Assembly (NCBI GenBank): GCA_902516625.1
Contig: CABXYU010000005.1
Location: forward strand, 1-45,444
Length of the DNA: 45,444 nucleotides
Source of the DNA: an uncultured Pelagibacteraceae bacterium
GTDB taxonomy: Bacteria; Pseudomonadota; Alphaproteobacteria; Pelagibacterales; Pelagibacteraceae
Direction of reading: 5' to 3'
Every line of letters begins with the position of its first letter. Position 1 is the stretch's first letter. Below, in pieces: positions 1-7,920 of this stretch. Both the position numbers and the translations under genes were made by a program. The notes beneath the pieces are model-generated. The model was not told where the DNA came from. It searched no databases and was given only the letters and a program-made list of their open reading frames with translations.

Positions 1-1
1 T

Positions 2-247
2 TTGAAAATTATTAAAGAGGAAGAAGAAAAGCAAAAACAACTTGAAAATATTAAGATTAAAGAATGGGAGGAAAAGTTTGATCGCGAACAAAAAGCGAAA
101 GAACATCGTGAAAATTTGAGAGAACAGAGATTGAGAGAAAAAGAATTGGAAAAATTGAGATCTTTTGAAGAAAAAGAAAATCCTGTTAATAAAGATTTTT
201 CAACTGGGTTGGAAAAATTTGAAATAGATAAAACTAAAGAAAACTAG
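2..247 (+). CDS. C-terminal part of a charged coiled-coil protein (partial)
   Basis: The reading frame is open to the left edge of the window, so this is probably the 3' end of a longer gene; the only start in view is a TTG at position 2. The visible 81 residues are almost entirely Glu, Lys, Arg and Gln in heptad-like spacing over residues 1-60, which predicts a long helical coiled coil, followed by a short polar tail. There is no membrane segment or Cys motif. I do not recognise a family. A small hypothetical gene follows 49 bp downstream on the same strand. Confidence 0.5.
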   Translation: MKIIKEEEEKQKQLENIKIKEWEEKFDREQKAKEHRENLREQRLREKELEKLRSFEEKENPVNKDFSTGLEKFEIDKTKEN

Positions 248-296
248 TACATTTTTAAGACCTAAAACTTTATATAATCTTAATAAATTCCATCAG

Positions 297-524
297 ATGA
301 ACAGTGAAAACGCTAGTAAATTATGGAAAATCATCCAACAGGCAGGAGATCACTTACAAGGACAATTGCCTGAGCACCCTAATCATCCCAGAGGAAGAAA
401 TCCATACGCACATGTTGCAATTTGTATAAAAAATAAATTTGCTTTAAGCTACAAAGATATACCTGATGATCAATTTGACAACGTTTTAAAATATATAGAA
501 TTTTTAAAGGAAAACCCGAGTTAA
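297..524 (+). CDS. small conserved-looking hypothetical protein, 75 aa
   Basis: This soluble 75-residue protein starts at the ATG at 297. The N-terminal half holds a Pro/His/Gly-rich segment (residues 23-37, with PEHPNHPRGRNPYAH), followed by a mixed hydrophobic-acidic C-terminal part that looks helical. There is no signal peptide or membrane segment. The pattern of a short basic loop followed by a folded acidic helix looks like a real gene rather than a chance frame. It ends 2 bp before the stop of the convergent amidinotransferase. I do not recognise the family and assign no function. Confidence 0.6.
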   Translation: MNSENASKLWKIIQQAGDHLQGQLPEHPNHPRGRNPYAHVAICIKNKFALSYKDIPDDQFDNVLKYIEFLKENPS

Positions 525-526
525 AT

Positions 527-1633
527 CTATTGTTTAGGGAAATAATCTTTCAATTGCCCTTCCCTATATACATCAGCTGTACAACAATGAAGTCCACCTC
601 CAAAAGCATAGGCATCCCTTAATTGAACAGGAATTACTTCCATTCCTAATTTATCAAGTTGTTCTGCTTGATACTTTTCACTTTGTTCTACACATACTGT
701 TTTTGGATCTAATACTAAAACATTCATTGAAAGCCAGACTGATGAGTAACATAAGGGTGGTGGATTATTGTGTGCTGGTTGAGCAGAGTCAACTATTTCC
801 CATCCATTATTTTCAAATAATTTTCTTTGTTCTTTAGGTAATCTTCTCTGTGGGTTGTTTATAATAAGACCTTCTCTTATAGGCGTAAATGTTGCATCAA
901 TGTGAATTGGATAAGGATCTCCCGGAAAATTCACAGCGTGTACTCTATGATTTTGAAAATGTCTTTTAAGCCAATCTATACCTTTAAGATTAGTAGTAAA
1001 ACCATGTTGAACTACAAGATCTTTTCCAAAACGTAACACATCGGCTGCATCAAAAAGTGGTTCTTCTTCCGTAGTAACAAAATATTTTTTTTCAGTCCAA
1101 TCTAATCGTTTTTGAACACCAATTTTTTCCGATAAATAATCTTTTCGATAATCTAAATCAGTCAACCTAGGTTTTGGTGCAGTTTCATGTCTCATATTTT
1201 TATCTTCTGAAAAATATTTTTGTATTAAGGGTCTATAATTAAGATATTCAAACCATCTACATCTGTAGCTCATGGTTGCTTCTAACATTTCATTTCCAAC
1301 TGTTAGAATTATATCTCTAGCAGGCATACAACCAAACATACTATCAACTTGCCAGTCAGGTGTTGAAATTTTTTGATTATGATTAATTGGTGTTGGTCTA
1401 TCAACTTTTATACCCCTTTTTTTTAAAAGAGATGCAAAGTTATCTAATAGCTCATTTGCTTTTTCGACAGTATCTTTTGTCCGAGGCCCATACTCACCTT
1501 TCATATCTGAGTCTTCTGGTACTTTTGCATCAAGCGCTGGCTCTGGAGCAGGTATGCAACAACCATCTGCTCTTCCAACAATCACATGTTTAAGTGGGTC
1601 CCATTCATTCCAACTATTTACTATTTTTTTCAT
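527..1633 (-). CDS. glycine amidinotransferase (AGAT-like)
   Basis: Predicted to transfer the amidino group of arginine to glycine, giving guanidinoacetate and ornithine. Its 368 residues align by eye with the catalytic domain of human AGAT. The three catalytic signatures are present in order: FDAADVLRFG (Asp at about residues 195-198), HIDATF (His244) and GGGLHC (Cys350, the nucleophile). The human-like KWLSMNVL segment appears as VWLSMNVL at about 300. There is no transit or signal peptide, so it should be cytoplasmic. A DMT permease lies 16 bp upstream on the same strand and may be co-transcribed. The acceptor could be another amine, because related enzymes use inosamine-phosphate or other amino acids. 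Confidence 0.85.
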   Translation of the reverse strand: MKKIVNSWNEWDPLKHVIVGRADGCCIPAPEPALDAKVPEDSDMKGEYGPRTKDTVEKANELLDNFASLLKKRGIKVDRPTPINHNQKISTPDWQVDSMFGCMPARDIILTVGNEMLEATMSYRCRWFEYLNYRPLIQKYFSEDKNMRHETAPKPRLTDLDYRKDYLSEKIGVQKRLDWTEKKYFVTTEEEPLFDAADVLRFGKDLVVQHGFTTNLKGIDWLKRHFQNHRVHAVNFPGDPYPIHIDATFTPIREGLIINNPQRRLPKEQRKLFENNGWEIVDSAQPAHNNPPPLCYSSVWLSMNVLVLDPKTVCVEQSEKYQAEQLDKLGMEVIPVQLRDAYAFGGGLHCCTADVYREGQLKDYFPKQ

Positions 1634-1649
1634 AATTATCTAATAATGT

Positions 1650-2555
1650 TTAATTAAGTGCTATATGTCTCTTATTCCATCTCATTATAAGACTGTAATA
1701 AATTAATGAGATAAAAAGAAAAAAACCTCCTACAATAGTATTTGTTGTGGGAATTTCATTTATTCCAAATAAAGGCAACCAGACCCAAAAAATTCCTCCA
1801 ATTACTTCAGTAAGTGATAATAGAGTTAATTCAGCTGCTGGTATAGCTTTTGAGCCAATTGAATATAAAATTAATCCAAGACACACTAAAGTTCCATGTA
1901 AAGAAAACATTGAACTATTATAACTTGTTGCAAAGAAGGGCTGTTTTGTAATCAAAATGATTGATGCTGCAAATACAAAACAAAATAATCCTGCTACAGC
2001 GACTGTTGTAAATTTAGGAGTTTCTTTTCTCCATCTAAGAGTTACAGAAAATACTGAAAAACCTACAGAGGATGTGATCCCAAATAAAAAGCCTAATAAA
2101 GAGCTTTTTTCAGTGTTTCCAATGGCCATTATAATTATTCCAATTGTGGCTAATGCAATTGAAACCCATACATTCATAGAAATTTTTTCTTTTAAAAATA
2201 GATAAGCTAATATTGCAGTAAAAAAAGGCATTGCAGCCAAACATAATAAGGTGATTGCAGCTGAGGTATTTGTAATAGAATATATAAAAGAAATCATTGC
2301 AACTCCTAAACCACATCCACCAATTATTCCCGATCTTCCAATTTTTTTATAATTTTTATAAAAATTTATTCCCTCCTCAAAATATAAATATAAATTTAAA
2401 ATTATGAATATAGTAAGGCCTCTACCGAAAATGTATTGCCATGGAACCATATGAGGATTGTCCATATATCTTACAACGAGAGGGCCAAAAGACCAGAGTA
2501 TTCCAGCAAATAATACAAGGGGTATTGCAACTTTTTCATTTTTTAGCTCAAACAT
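1650..2555 (-). CDS. EamA/DMT-superfamily permease
   Basis: An inner-membrane protein of 301 residues with about ten hydrophobic segments in the two-repeat EamA (RhaT-like) arrangement. Each half begins with a short polar loop and ends in a glycine-rich helix. The second repeat has the usual FLFGITSSVGFSVFSVTLRW type of segment, and the end is a short basic tail. This family mostly exports amino acids or metabolites or imports small solutes; no residue here fixes the substrate. It lies just upstream of the amidinotransferase on the same strand, so transport of a guanidino or amino compound is a guess. It is the first of three DMT permeases in the window. Confidence 0.8.
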   Translation of the reverse strand: MFELKNEKVAIPLVLFAGILWSFGPLVVRYMDNPHMVPWQYIFGRGLTIFIILNLYLYFEEGINFYKNYKKIGRSGIIGGCGLGVAMISFIYSITNTSAAITLLCLAAMPFFTAILAYLFLKEKISMNVWVSIALATIGIIIMAIGNTEKSSLLGFLFGITSSVGFSVFSVTLRWRKETPKFTTVAVAGLFCFVFAASIILITKQPFFATSYNSSMFSLHGTLVCLGLILYSIGSKAIPAAELTLLSLTEVIGGIFWVWLPLFGINEIPTTNTIVGGFFLFISLIYYSLIMRWNKRHIALN

Positions 2556-2681
2556 AATAGATATTTAATTGGAAATAGTTTTAACTACAACAATTATTAT
2601 TTTATTTTTTTTGCGTATTTTTGAAGCTTAAGTATAAGATACTATTTTTTAAGAATATAAGTAAGTAAGAAAATTAATTAA

Positions 2682-3080
2682 ATGGACTTGGAAATATTAA
2701 AAATTGCGTCAAATACAGATAACAATAGAAATATTAAAGGTCATACTCACTTTTCGAAACTTAAAAATTCATTATGTGGTGATGAAATCAAAATTAAGCT
2801 AATTGTAAAAAATGATAAGATTGTTGATTTTGGTTATCAAGGAAAATCCTGTGTATATTGCCAAGCTTCTGTGAGCTTACTTTCAAGAATCTCATTAAAT
2901 AATAGAATATTTAAAATAGATAAAATATGTGATGGTGCTAAAAATTTTTTTGATAATGATTTAAATAAACTAGAGGCTAATTTAAAGCCATTTAAGAAGC
3001 TTTTGAAAAAAAAAAATTATTTTAGAAAAAATTGTATATTATTACCTTTTAAAACATTAAAAAAGATAGTATCAAATTAG
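2682..3080 (+). CDS. NifU/SufU-like iron-sulfur scaffold homolog, divergent
   Basis: A protein of 132 residues with the IscU/SufU N-terminal fold signature. CGDEI sits at residues 32-36 (Cys32, Asp34), GKSCVYCQAS at 54-63 (Cys57 plus an extra Cys60), and RKNCILLPFKTL ends the protein (Cys118). These match the three-Cys plus Asp ligand set of SufU scaffolds, with a shortened C-terminus and a VYC instead of the usual AIS after the second Cys. It is followed 5 bp later by an HPP-family gene, so the two are probably one operon. The role, Fe-S cluster assembly or zinc-dependent sulfur relay, is inferred from the family. No sufBCDS genes lie nearby. Confidence 0.7.
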   Translation: MDLEILKIASNTDNNRNIKGHTHFSKLKNSLCGDEIKIKLIVKNDKIVDFGYQGKSCVYCQASVSLLSRISLNNRIFKIDKICDGAKNFFDNDLNKLEANLKPFKKLLKKKNYFRKNCILLPFKTLKKIVSN

Positions 3081-3085
3081 ACCTT

Positions 3086-3550
3086 ATGGGAAACATAAAA
3101 CAATCAATCATTGCTGGTATATTTTCAATTATAACTATCGGAGTTTTAACTTTTTTAACCTATAAAACTGAATTTGGAATATTCTTACTAGCATCCTTTG
3201 GATCTTCTATGGTGCTTCTTTATGGTTATCCAGAAAGTCCTTTTGCTAAACCGAAAAACGTTTTTTTTGGTCATTTGATTACAGCAATAGTGGGGTTGTT
3301 TTTTTTAAATTTTGTCTCCTTGCCTCTTTATGTGATAATTCCCTTAGCAGTTGGTTTTGGTGTTGGTTTGATGATTTTGTTTAATGTTACCCACCCTCCT
3401 GCTGGTGGAAATCCAATTATAGTAATAATTGGAAGTGTTTCAATCGATTACCTGTTTAGTCCAGTTATAACTGGTTCAATCATAATTATTATTTTTGCGT
3501 TAATAATTAATCGTTTTATTTTAAGAAAACCCTACCCTAGCCAAAAATAA
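3086..3550 (+). CDS. HPP-family membrane protein
   Basis: A protein of 154 residues with about four transmembrane helices and the family-defining motif THPPAGGNP near residue 107, preceded by a glycine-rich helix (VGFGVGLMILFN). HPP proteins are integral membrane proteins; plant and cyanobacterial members have been linked to nitrite transport across membranes. Here the substrate cannot be told from sequence. It starts 5 bp after the NifU-like gene and probably shares its transcript. The start is fixed by the ATG right before a basic N-terminus and the first hydrophobic helix. Confidence 0.8.
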   Translation: MGNIKQSIIAGIFSIITIGVLTFLTYKTEFGIFLLASFGSSMVLLYGYPESPFAKPKNVFFGHLITAIVGLFFLNFVSLPLYVIIPLAVGFGVGLMILFNVTHPPAGGNPIIVIIGSVSIDYLFSPVITGSIIIIIFALIINRFILRKPYPSQK

Positions 3551-3555
3551 TTCAT

Positions 3556-3584
3556 TTGCTTGAGAACTAAAAATAATGTTAGAT
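3556..3584 (+). promoter_or_regulatory. possible sigma-70-type promoter for formate dehydrogenase
   Basis: TTGCTT (3556-3561), a 17-bp spacer and TTAGAT (3579-3584) lie 33 bp upstream of the fdh start, and an AGGAGA ribosome site precedes the ATG at about 3609. The -10 match is weak, and AT-rich DNA gives such hits by chance. Confidence 0.3.
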
Positions 3585-3617
3585 GCGCTAAATAAACATT
3601 TTAATACAGGAGAATAA

Positions 3618-4817
3618 ATGAAAATACTATGTGTATTGTATGATGATCCTAAGGGAGGAATGCCAAAATCGTATGCACTTTCAGAGTTACCTAAGATAGA
3701 AAAATATCCAGATGGAATGACTTTACCTTCGCCCAAAGGAAGAGATTATACTCCAGGACAATTACTAGGGTGTGTTTCCGGTGAGCTTGGTTTGAGAAAA
3801 TTTTTGGAAAGCAATGGTCATGAATTAATAGTAACTAACAGTAAAGATGGAGATGGATGTGAGGCTGATAAACATATTGTAGATGCTGATATTGTTATTT
3901 CACAACCTTTCTTTCCATATTATTTGACAAAAGAGAGAATTGCCAAGGCAAAAAATCTAAAGATGGCAATCACAGCAGGAATTGGTTCAGATCACGTCGA
4001 TTTACAAGCTGCGATGGATAATAAAATTGATGTTGTTGAGGTAACTTATTGTAATTCTAGATCTGTAGCTGAGCACATTGTTATGATGATTGTCTCAATG
4101 GTAAGAGACTACCACAATCAACATAGAATTGTTAACGAAGGTGGATGGAATATTGCTGATGCAGTACAAAGATCTTATGACGTTGAAGGTATGCATATCG
4201 GAACAGTTGCTGCGGGACGTATTGGTTTAGATGCATTAAGAAAAATGAAACCATTTGATGTTCATTTGCATTATTTTGATAGACACAAATTACCAGACGC
4301 TGTTGAAAAAGAGCTTAATCTTACATTTCATGAGTCTGTAGAATCGATGGTAAAAGTTTGTGACGTGGTTACAATCAATTGTCCTCTGCACCCAGAAACT
4401 GAGAATTTATTTGATGATGCAATGATAAGTAAAATGAAAAAAGGTGCTTATATTGTAAACACTGCAAGAGGAAAAATCTGTAATCGTGAAGCAATTGCAA
4501 AAGCATTGAAAAGTGGACAATTAAGTGGTTACGCAGGTGATGTGTGGTTTCCACAGCCAGCACCTAATGATCACGTATGGAGGACTATGCCACATCACGG
4601 TATGACTCCTCACACTTCTGGAACATCTTTGACAGCACAAGCAAGATATGCTGATGGAGTAAGAGAGATACTGGAATGTTTTTTTGAGGGTAAAGAAATC
4701 AGAAATCAGTATTTGATTGTTAAAGATGGTCAGTTAGCAGGTATGGGTGCTCACTCATACAGTAAAGGTACAGCCACTGGCGGTTCAGAAGAAGCTGCTA
4801 AATATAAGAAAAAATAA
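3618..4817 (+). CDS. fdh: NAD-dependent formate dehydrogenase
   Basis: Oxidises formate to CO2 with reduction of NAD. The protein has 399 residues, close to the about 401 of the Pseudomonas sp. 101 enzyme, and follows it almost colinearly. The known catalytic and cofactor residues fall at identical numbers: Asn146, Asp221 (NAD selectivity, in YFDRHKLP), Arg284 in NTARGK, Gln313 in WFPQPAP, and His332 in TPHTSGTS. The dinucleotide-binding loop is GTVAAGRIGL (about 195-204), and the C-terminus keeps the GAHSYSKG and GGSEEAAK segments. It is cytoplasmic, metal-free and a single gene, flanked by its own RBS and a strong downstream hairpin, so it is likely transcribed alone. It fits a C1-oxidising lifestyle together with the glycine-cleavage operon further on. 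Confidence 0.95.
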   Translation: MKILCVLYDDPKGGMPKSYALSELPKIEKYPDGMTLPSPKGRDYTPGQLLGCVSGELGLRKFLESNGHELIVTNSKDGDGCEADKHIVDADIVISQPFFPYYLTKERIAKAKNLKMAITAGIGSDHVDLQAAMDNKIDVVEVTYCNSRSVAEHIVMMIVSMVRDYHNQHRIVNEGGWNIADAVQRSYDVEGMHIGTVAAGRIGLDALRKMKPFDVHLHYFDRHKLPDAVEKELNLTFHESVESMVKVCDVVTINCPLHPETENLFDDAMISKMKKGAYIVNTARGKICNREAIAKALKSGQLSGYAGDVWFPQPAPNDHVWRTMPHHGMTPHTSGTSLTAQARYADGVREILECFFEGKEIRNQYLIVKDGQLAGMGAHSYSKGTATGGSEEAAKYKKK

Positions 4818-4836
4818 ATTTAAAATTTTTAAAAAA

Positions 4837-4868
4837 GCGGTCTATATTATTATAGACTGCTTTTTTTT
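4837..4868 (+). terminator. rho-independent terminator after fdh
   Basis: A 10-bp stem (GCGGTCTATA with TATAGACTGC, one G-T pair) with a 4-nt TTAT loop is followed by eight T. The T run ends at 4868, immediately before the ATG of the next gene at 4869. Confidence 0.85.
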
Positions 4869-6320
4869 ATGAATAAAATTAATTGGAATTTCGATAACAC
4901 TTACTCCGGTCTATCAAACTCTTTTAAAGAAAATATAAATCCAATACCAGTTATCAAACCAGAGCTTATTTTAATAAACAAAAAACTAGCTGATGAGTTA
5001 AATTTAGATTTTTCAAAAATTTCAAATAAAGAGTTGTCTGAAATATTTTCAGGAAATCTTTTGCCTGAAGGAAGTAATTCAATTGCACAAGCTTATGCTG
5101 GACATCAATTTGGCCATTTTACAATGTTAGGTGATGGAAGAGCGGTGTTAATAGGAGAGCACGTTTCAAAAAAAAATAAAAAATATGATATTCAGTTTAA
5201 AGGTTCTGGAAAGACAGCTTTCTCAAGAAATGGTGATGGTCGTGCAGCTTTAGGTCCTATGTTGAGAGAATATATAATTAGTGAAGCTATGAATTATTTA
5301 AATATTCCAACGACAAGAGGTCTTGCTGTAGTCAAAACAGGAGAGAAAGTTTTAAGAGAAAAAAATCTGCAAGGTGCAATTCTTACACGTGTTGCTTCTA
5401 GTCATATCAGAGTAGGAACTTTTCAATATATTTCAGCTAGACAAAATTCTGATGAACTTAATATAATATTCAATTACACTTTGGAAAGACACTACCCTGA
5501 AATTAAGAAAACTGAGAATCCAGCTTTAGAGTTACTAGAAAGACTTATAGAAAAACAATGTGATTTAATTATTAATTGGATGCGTGTTGGATTTATTCAT
5601 GGGGTAATGAACACAGATAATATGACAGTTTCTGGTGAGACTATAGATTATGGCCCTTGTGCATTTATGGATATCTATGACCCTAAAGCTGTTTTTAGTT
5701 CCATTGATAAAATGGGTAGATATGCTTATTGCAATCAACCAGCTATAGCAAAATGGAATTTGGCTAGGTTTGCTGAATGTTTGATACCTTTAATAAATAA
5801 GGATTTTGATAAAGCTATTGATATTGCAACACAAAAAATTAATTCTTTTGAAAAGCAATACGAAGAAAAATGGATAGTAATGATGAAAAATAAGTTGGGT
5901 TTATTTAATTCTGAAGAGAGTGATAAATCATTAATACTTGATTTATTAACATGGATGCATAAAAAAAAGGCTGATTATACAAATACTTTTTGTGATTTAA
6001 TGGATCTTGGACCAAAAAAAGAGGTCATCTACAATGATATAGATTTTATAGAGTGGAAGAAAAGATGGAAAAAAAGAATATTAAAAAATAATAATACCAA
6101 AAAAAAATCCGTTGAATTGATGAGAAATCATAATCCTTTAGTTATTCCAAGAAATCATAGAGTTGAGGAGGTTTTAGTCTCTGCAGAGGAGGGAAATTTG
6201 GAACCTCTAAACAATTTTTTAAAAATATTAGAAAATCCATACAATAAACAAAAAAATACTTCCAATTTTCAATCTCTTTCAGGGTCAAATAAAAAATACG
6301 TAACTTTTTGTGGAACTTAA
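4869..6320 (+). CDS. selO: SelO (YdiU) family protein adenylyltransferase
   Basis: A pseudokinase that transfers AMP to proteins; in E. coli it acts in redox stress. The 483 residues match the usual length. Visible signatures are QAYAGHQFGHF (about 74-84), LGDGRA (87-92), the ATP-loop segment FKGSGKTAFSRNGDGRAALG, and HGVMNTDN (244-251) followed by ETIDYGPCAFMD. Asp250 and Asp260 correspond to the E. coli catalytic and metal aspartates. The C-terminus ends FCGT with Cys481, where SelO proteins carry a conserved Cys or selenocysteine. The ATG abuts the upstream terminator, so there is no room for a Shine-Dalgarno site; initiation may be leaderless-like or depend on readthrough. A weaker downstream start would cut conserved sequence, so this start is kept. 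Confidence 0.93.
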   Translation: MNKINWNFDNTYSGLSNSFKENINPIPVIKPELILINKKLADELNLDFSKISNKELSEIFSGNLLPEGSNSIAQAYAGHQFGHFTMLGDGRAVLIGEHVSKKNKKYDIQFKGSGKTAFSRNGDGRAALGPMLREYIISEAMNYLNIPTTRGLAVVKTGEKVLREKNLQGAILTRVASSHIRVGTFQYISARQNSDELNIIFNYTLERHYPEIKKTENPALELLERLIEKQCDLIINWMRVGFIHGVMNTDNMTVSGETIDYGPCAFMDIYDPKAVFSSIDKMGRYAYCNQPAIAKWNLARFAECLIPLINKDFDKAIDIATQKINSFEKQYEEKWIVMMKNKLGLFNSEESDKSLILDLLTWMHKKKADYTNTFCDLMDLGPKKEVIYNDIDFIEWKKRWKKRILKNNNTKKKSVELMRNHNPLVIPRNHRVEEVLVSAEEGNLEPLNNFLKILENPYNKQKNTSNFQSLSGSNKKYVTFCGT

Positions 6321-6321
6321 T

Positions 6322-7425
6322 TTAAAGAACGTATGGTTCAGGCCTAGCTTTTTTTCCTAGTACTCTCTCTACAGCCATATTAGATATATCTATTGATTGA
6401 TAGGCCCCAGTCGTAATTAGCTCTGTTAAAGCTCTTCCGATGCCTGGTGCTTGCATTAAACCACGGCCAGTAAATCCTGTTGCTAAATATACATTATCAA
6501 ATTTTGGATGTTTGCCAACAACAGCGTTGTTATCTAATCTATTGCAATCATAATAGCCTGCCCATCCTCCTGTTAATTTAAGTTCTTCCATAGCAGGTAT
6601 TCTATGTGCCAAGGCAGGCCAAACAAGCTCTTCAAAATCATTCCACGCAGGTTCTAAATCATTCGCATCAAAGACAGATTTTGGTGATCCTGCAAGATAT
6701 TCTTTTCCCTCTGGTCTCCAATAGACACCTGTTGTTAAATCACCTGTTAATGGCATCTCAGGTATATGTTTTGGACATTTAACTCTAAAAACAGTGTGTT
6801 TCTGTGGTTCAACTGGTATATCATCTAAAAGTTCTTTAGTCCAACAGCCTGCTGCTGAGATGATAGTTTTAGCTTTTATCTCTGAAAGAGTTTTTACCTC
6901 ACCTTTAATAAATTCCGCTCCTAGCTCCATAGCTTTACTCTTTAACGCACCATGAAACATAAAGGGGTCAATCCATCCCTCACTTTGATTATCAGTAAAA
7001 GTTGCTGTCTCTATTCCATCACTATTAATATATGGAAAAAATTTTTTTAATTCTGATCCTTTAATATTTTTAGTTCCTGCATTACAAGCCTTATGATTTT
7101 CTAGTGCTTTATATTGTTCTTCGGCATGTTCAGAGCCAAACAGCAACAAATACCCATTAGTTACCATGCTAGCGGTTGGATTTGGATTTTTTTTAGTTTT
7201 AAGTAACTCTGGTATTTGAAATATAAATTCCCTTGCAAATTTTCCTAAAAGAATGTTTTCTGTTTGAAAAAATTGTCTCCTAAAACCACCAAGTGATAAA
7301 GGAAAAGACGCCATTTTGTAAGTTGGGTCTCGCTCAATTACTTTTACTTTTCTTCCCTCTTTAGAGAGAAAATAGGCTGTTGCAGTCCCAATAATTCCAC
7401 CACCAACTATAACTACATCTTCCAT
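6322..7425 (-). CDS. FAD-dependent oxidoreductase, DAO family (FOXRED1-like)
   Basis: A protein of 367 residues starting with the Rossmann FAD motif VVIVGGGIIGTATAYFLS and ending with the typical DAO-family signature: YYDCNRLDNNAVVGKHP, then LATGFTGRGLMQAPGIGRAL. The segment LSLGGFRRQFFQ near residue 44 and the PEPYV ending resemble FOXRED1 and sarcosine/dimethylglycine oxidoreductase relatives. Substrates in this family are usually secondary or tertiary N-methyl amino acids or D-amino acids; which one is used here is not visible. It is cytoplasmic with no signal peptide. It ends 1 bp from the convergent selO stop, and tspO lies 3 bp upstream on the same strand. Confidence 0.85.
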   Translation of the reverse strand: MEDVVIVGGGIIGTATAYFLSKEGRKVKVIERDPTYKMASFPLSLGGFRRQFFQTENILLGKFAREFIFQIPELLKTKKNPNPTASMVTNGYLLLFGSEHAEEQYKALENHKACNAGTKNIKGSELKKFFPYINSDGIETATFTDNQSEGWIDPFMFHGALKSKAMELGAEFIKGEVKTLSEIKAKTIISAAGCWTKELLDDIPVEPQKHTVFRVKCPKHIPEMPLTGDLTTGVYWRPEGKEYLAGSPKSVFDANDLEPAWNDFEELVWPALAHRIPAMEELKLTGGWAGYYDCNRLDNNAVVGKHPKFDNVYLATGFTGRGLMQAPGIGRALTELITTGAYQSIDISNMAVERVLGKKARPEPYVL

Positions 7426-7428
7426 ATT

Positions 7429-7896
7429 TTAATTTAATAATAATAGATTAATATTGAGAAATAATGCATAGCACGACCAAAGTAAATAGGGAATCATAAG
7501 ATAAGAACTTACTTTATTTACATGTTTGAACCTTATAATTAGAATAATTATTAAGCTTATTAATATCACTAAATTTATAAAAGCTAAAAAAATATTATGA
7601 AAACCAAAAAAAAATATACTCCAAGTTGCATTAAAAAGAATATGAATAAAATAAATATAAACGGTATTCATTTCTCTTCTCTTGCTATGCCAAAAAAACC
7701 AAATTGATAAAGTCATCATAAAATATAGAGTTGTCCAAACAGGAGCAAAAACCCAATCAGGAGGGTTAAAATTTGATTTTTTCAATTGAGAATACCAAGG
7801 TTCTTTCAAGCTTATTGTTACTAAACCCCCAATAAATGAAGCAGAATAGGTGATGATGAAAAAAAGAGCAAATGATAATAATTTATTTTTAAGCAT
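7429..7896 (-). CDS. tspO: TspO/MBR family membrane protein
   Basis: A five-helix inner- or outer-membrane protein of the tryptophan-rich sensory protein family, which binds tetrapyrroles and affects oxidative and stress responses. The hallmark WYSQLKKSNFNPPDWVFAPVW follows helix 1, and NATWSIFFFG occupies the expected helix 3-4 region. I take the ATG at 7896 (MLKNKL...) because it gives the usual short N-terminus; an upstream ATG at 7914 would add six residues and leave only 6 bp to the divergent SDR. The flanking genes include an SDR and a lipid-modification set often associated with singlet-oxygen responses in other alphaproteobacteria. Confidence 0.88.
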   Translation of the reverse strand: MLKNKLLSFALFFIITYSASFIGGLVTISLKEPWYSQLKKSNFNPPDWVFAPVWTTLYFMMTLSIWFFWHSKRREMNTVYIYFIHILFNATWSIFFFGFHNIFLAFINLVILISLIIILIIRFKHVNKVSSYLMIPYLLWSCYALFLNINLLLLN

Positions 7897-7920
7897 ATAA
7901 GTACTATACATCACATTAAT

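Noticed and set aside
2556-2681. Searched for promoters in the divergent gap between the DMT permease and the NifU-like gene.
   Set aside because: Several -10-like boxes exist but none has a -35 at proper spacing that stands out from the AT-rich background.
6322-7425. Considered the DAO-family flavoprotein as the missing L-2-hydroxyglutarate oxidase (LhgO) partner of the glutarate hydroxylase.
   Set aside because: It lacks the HNSGVIHAG-type segment of LhgO and has FOXRED1-like N- and C-terminal motifs, and it lies about 24 kb away.
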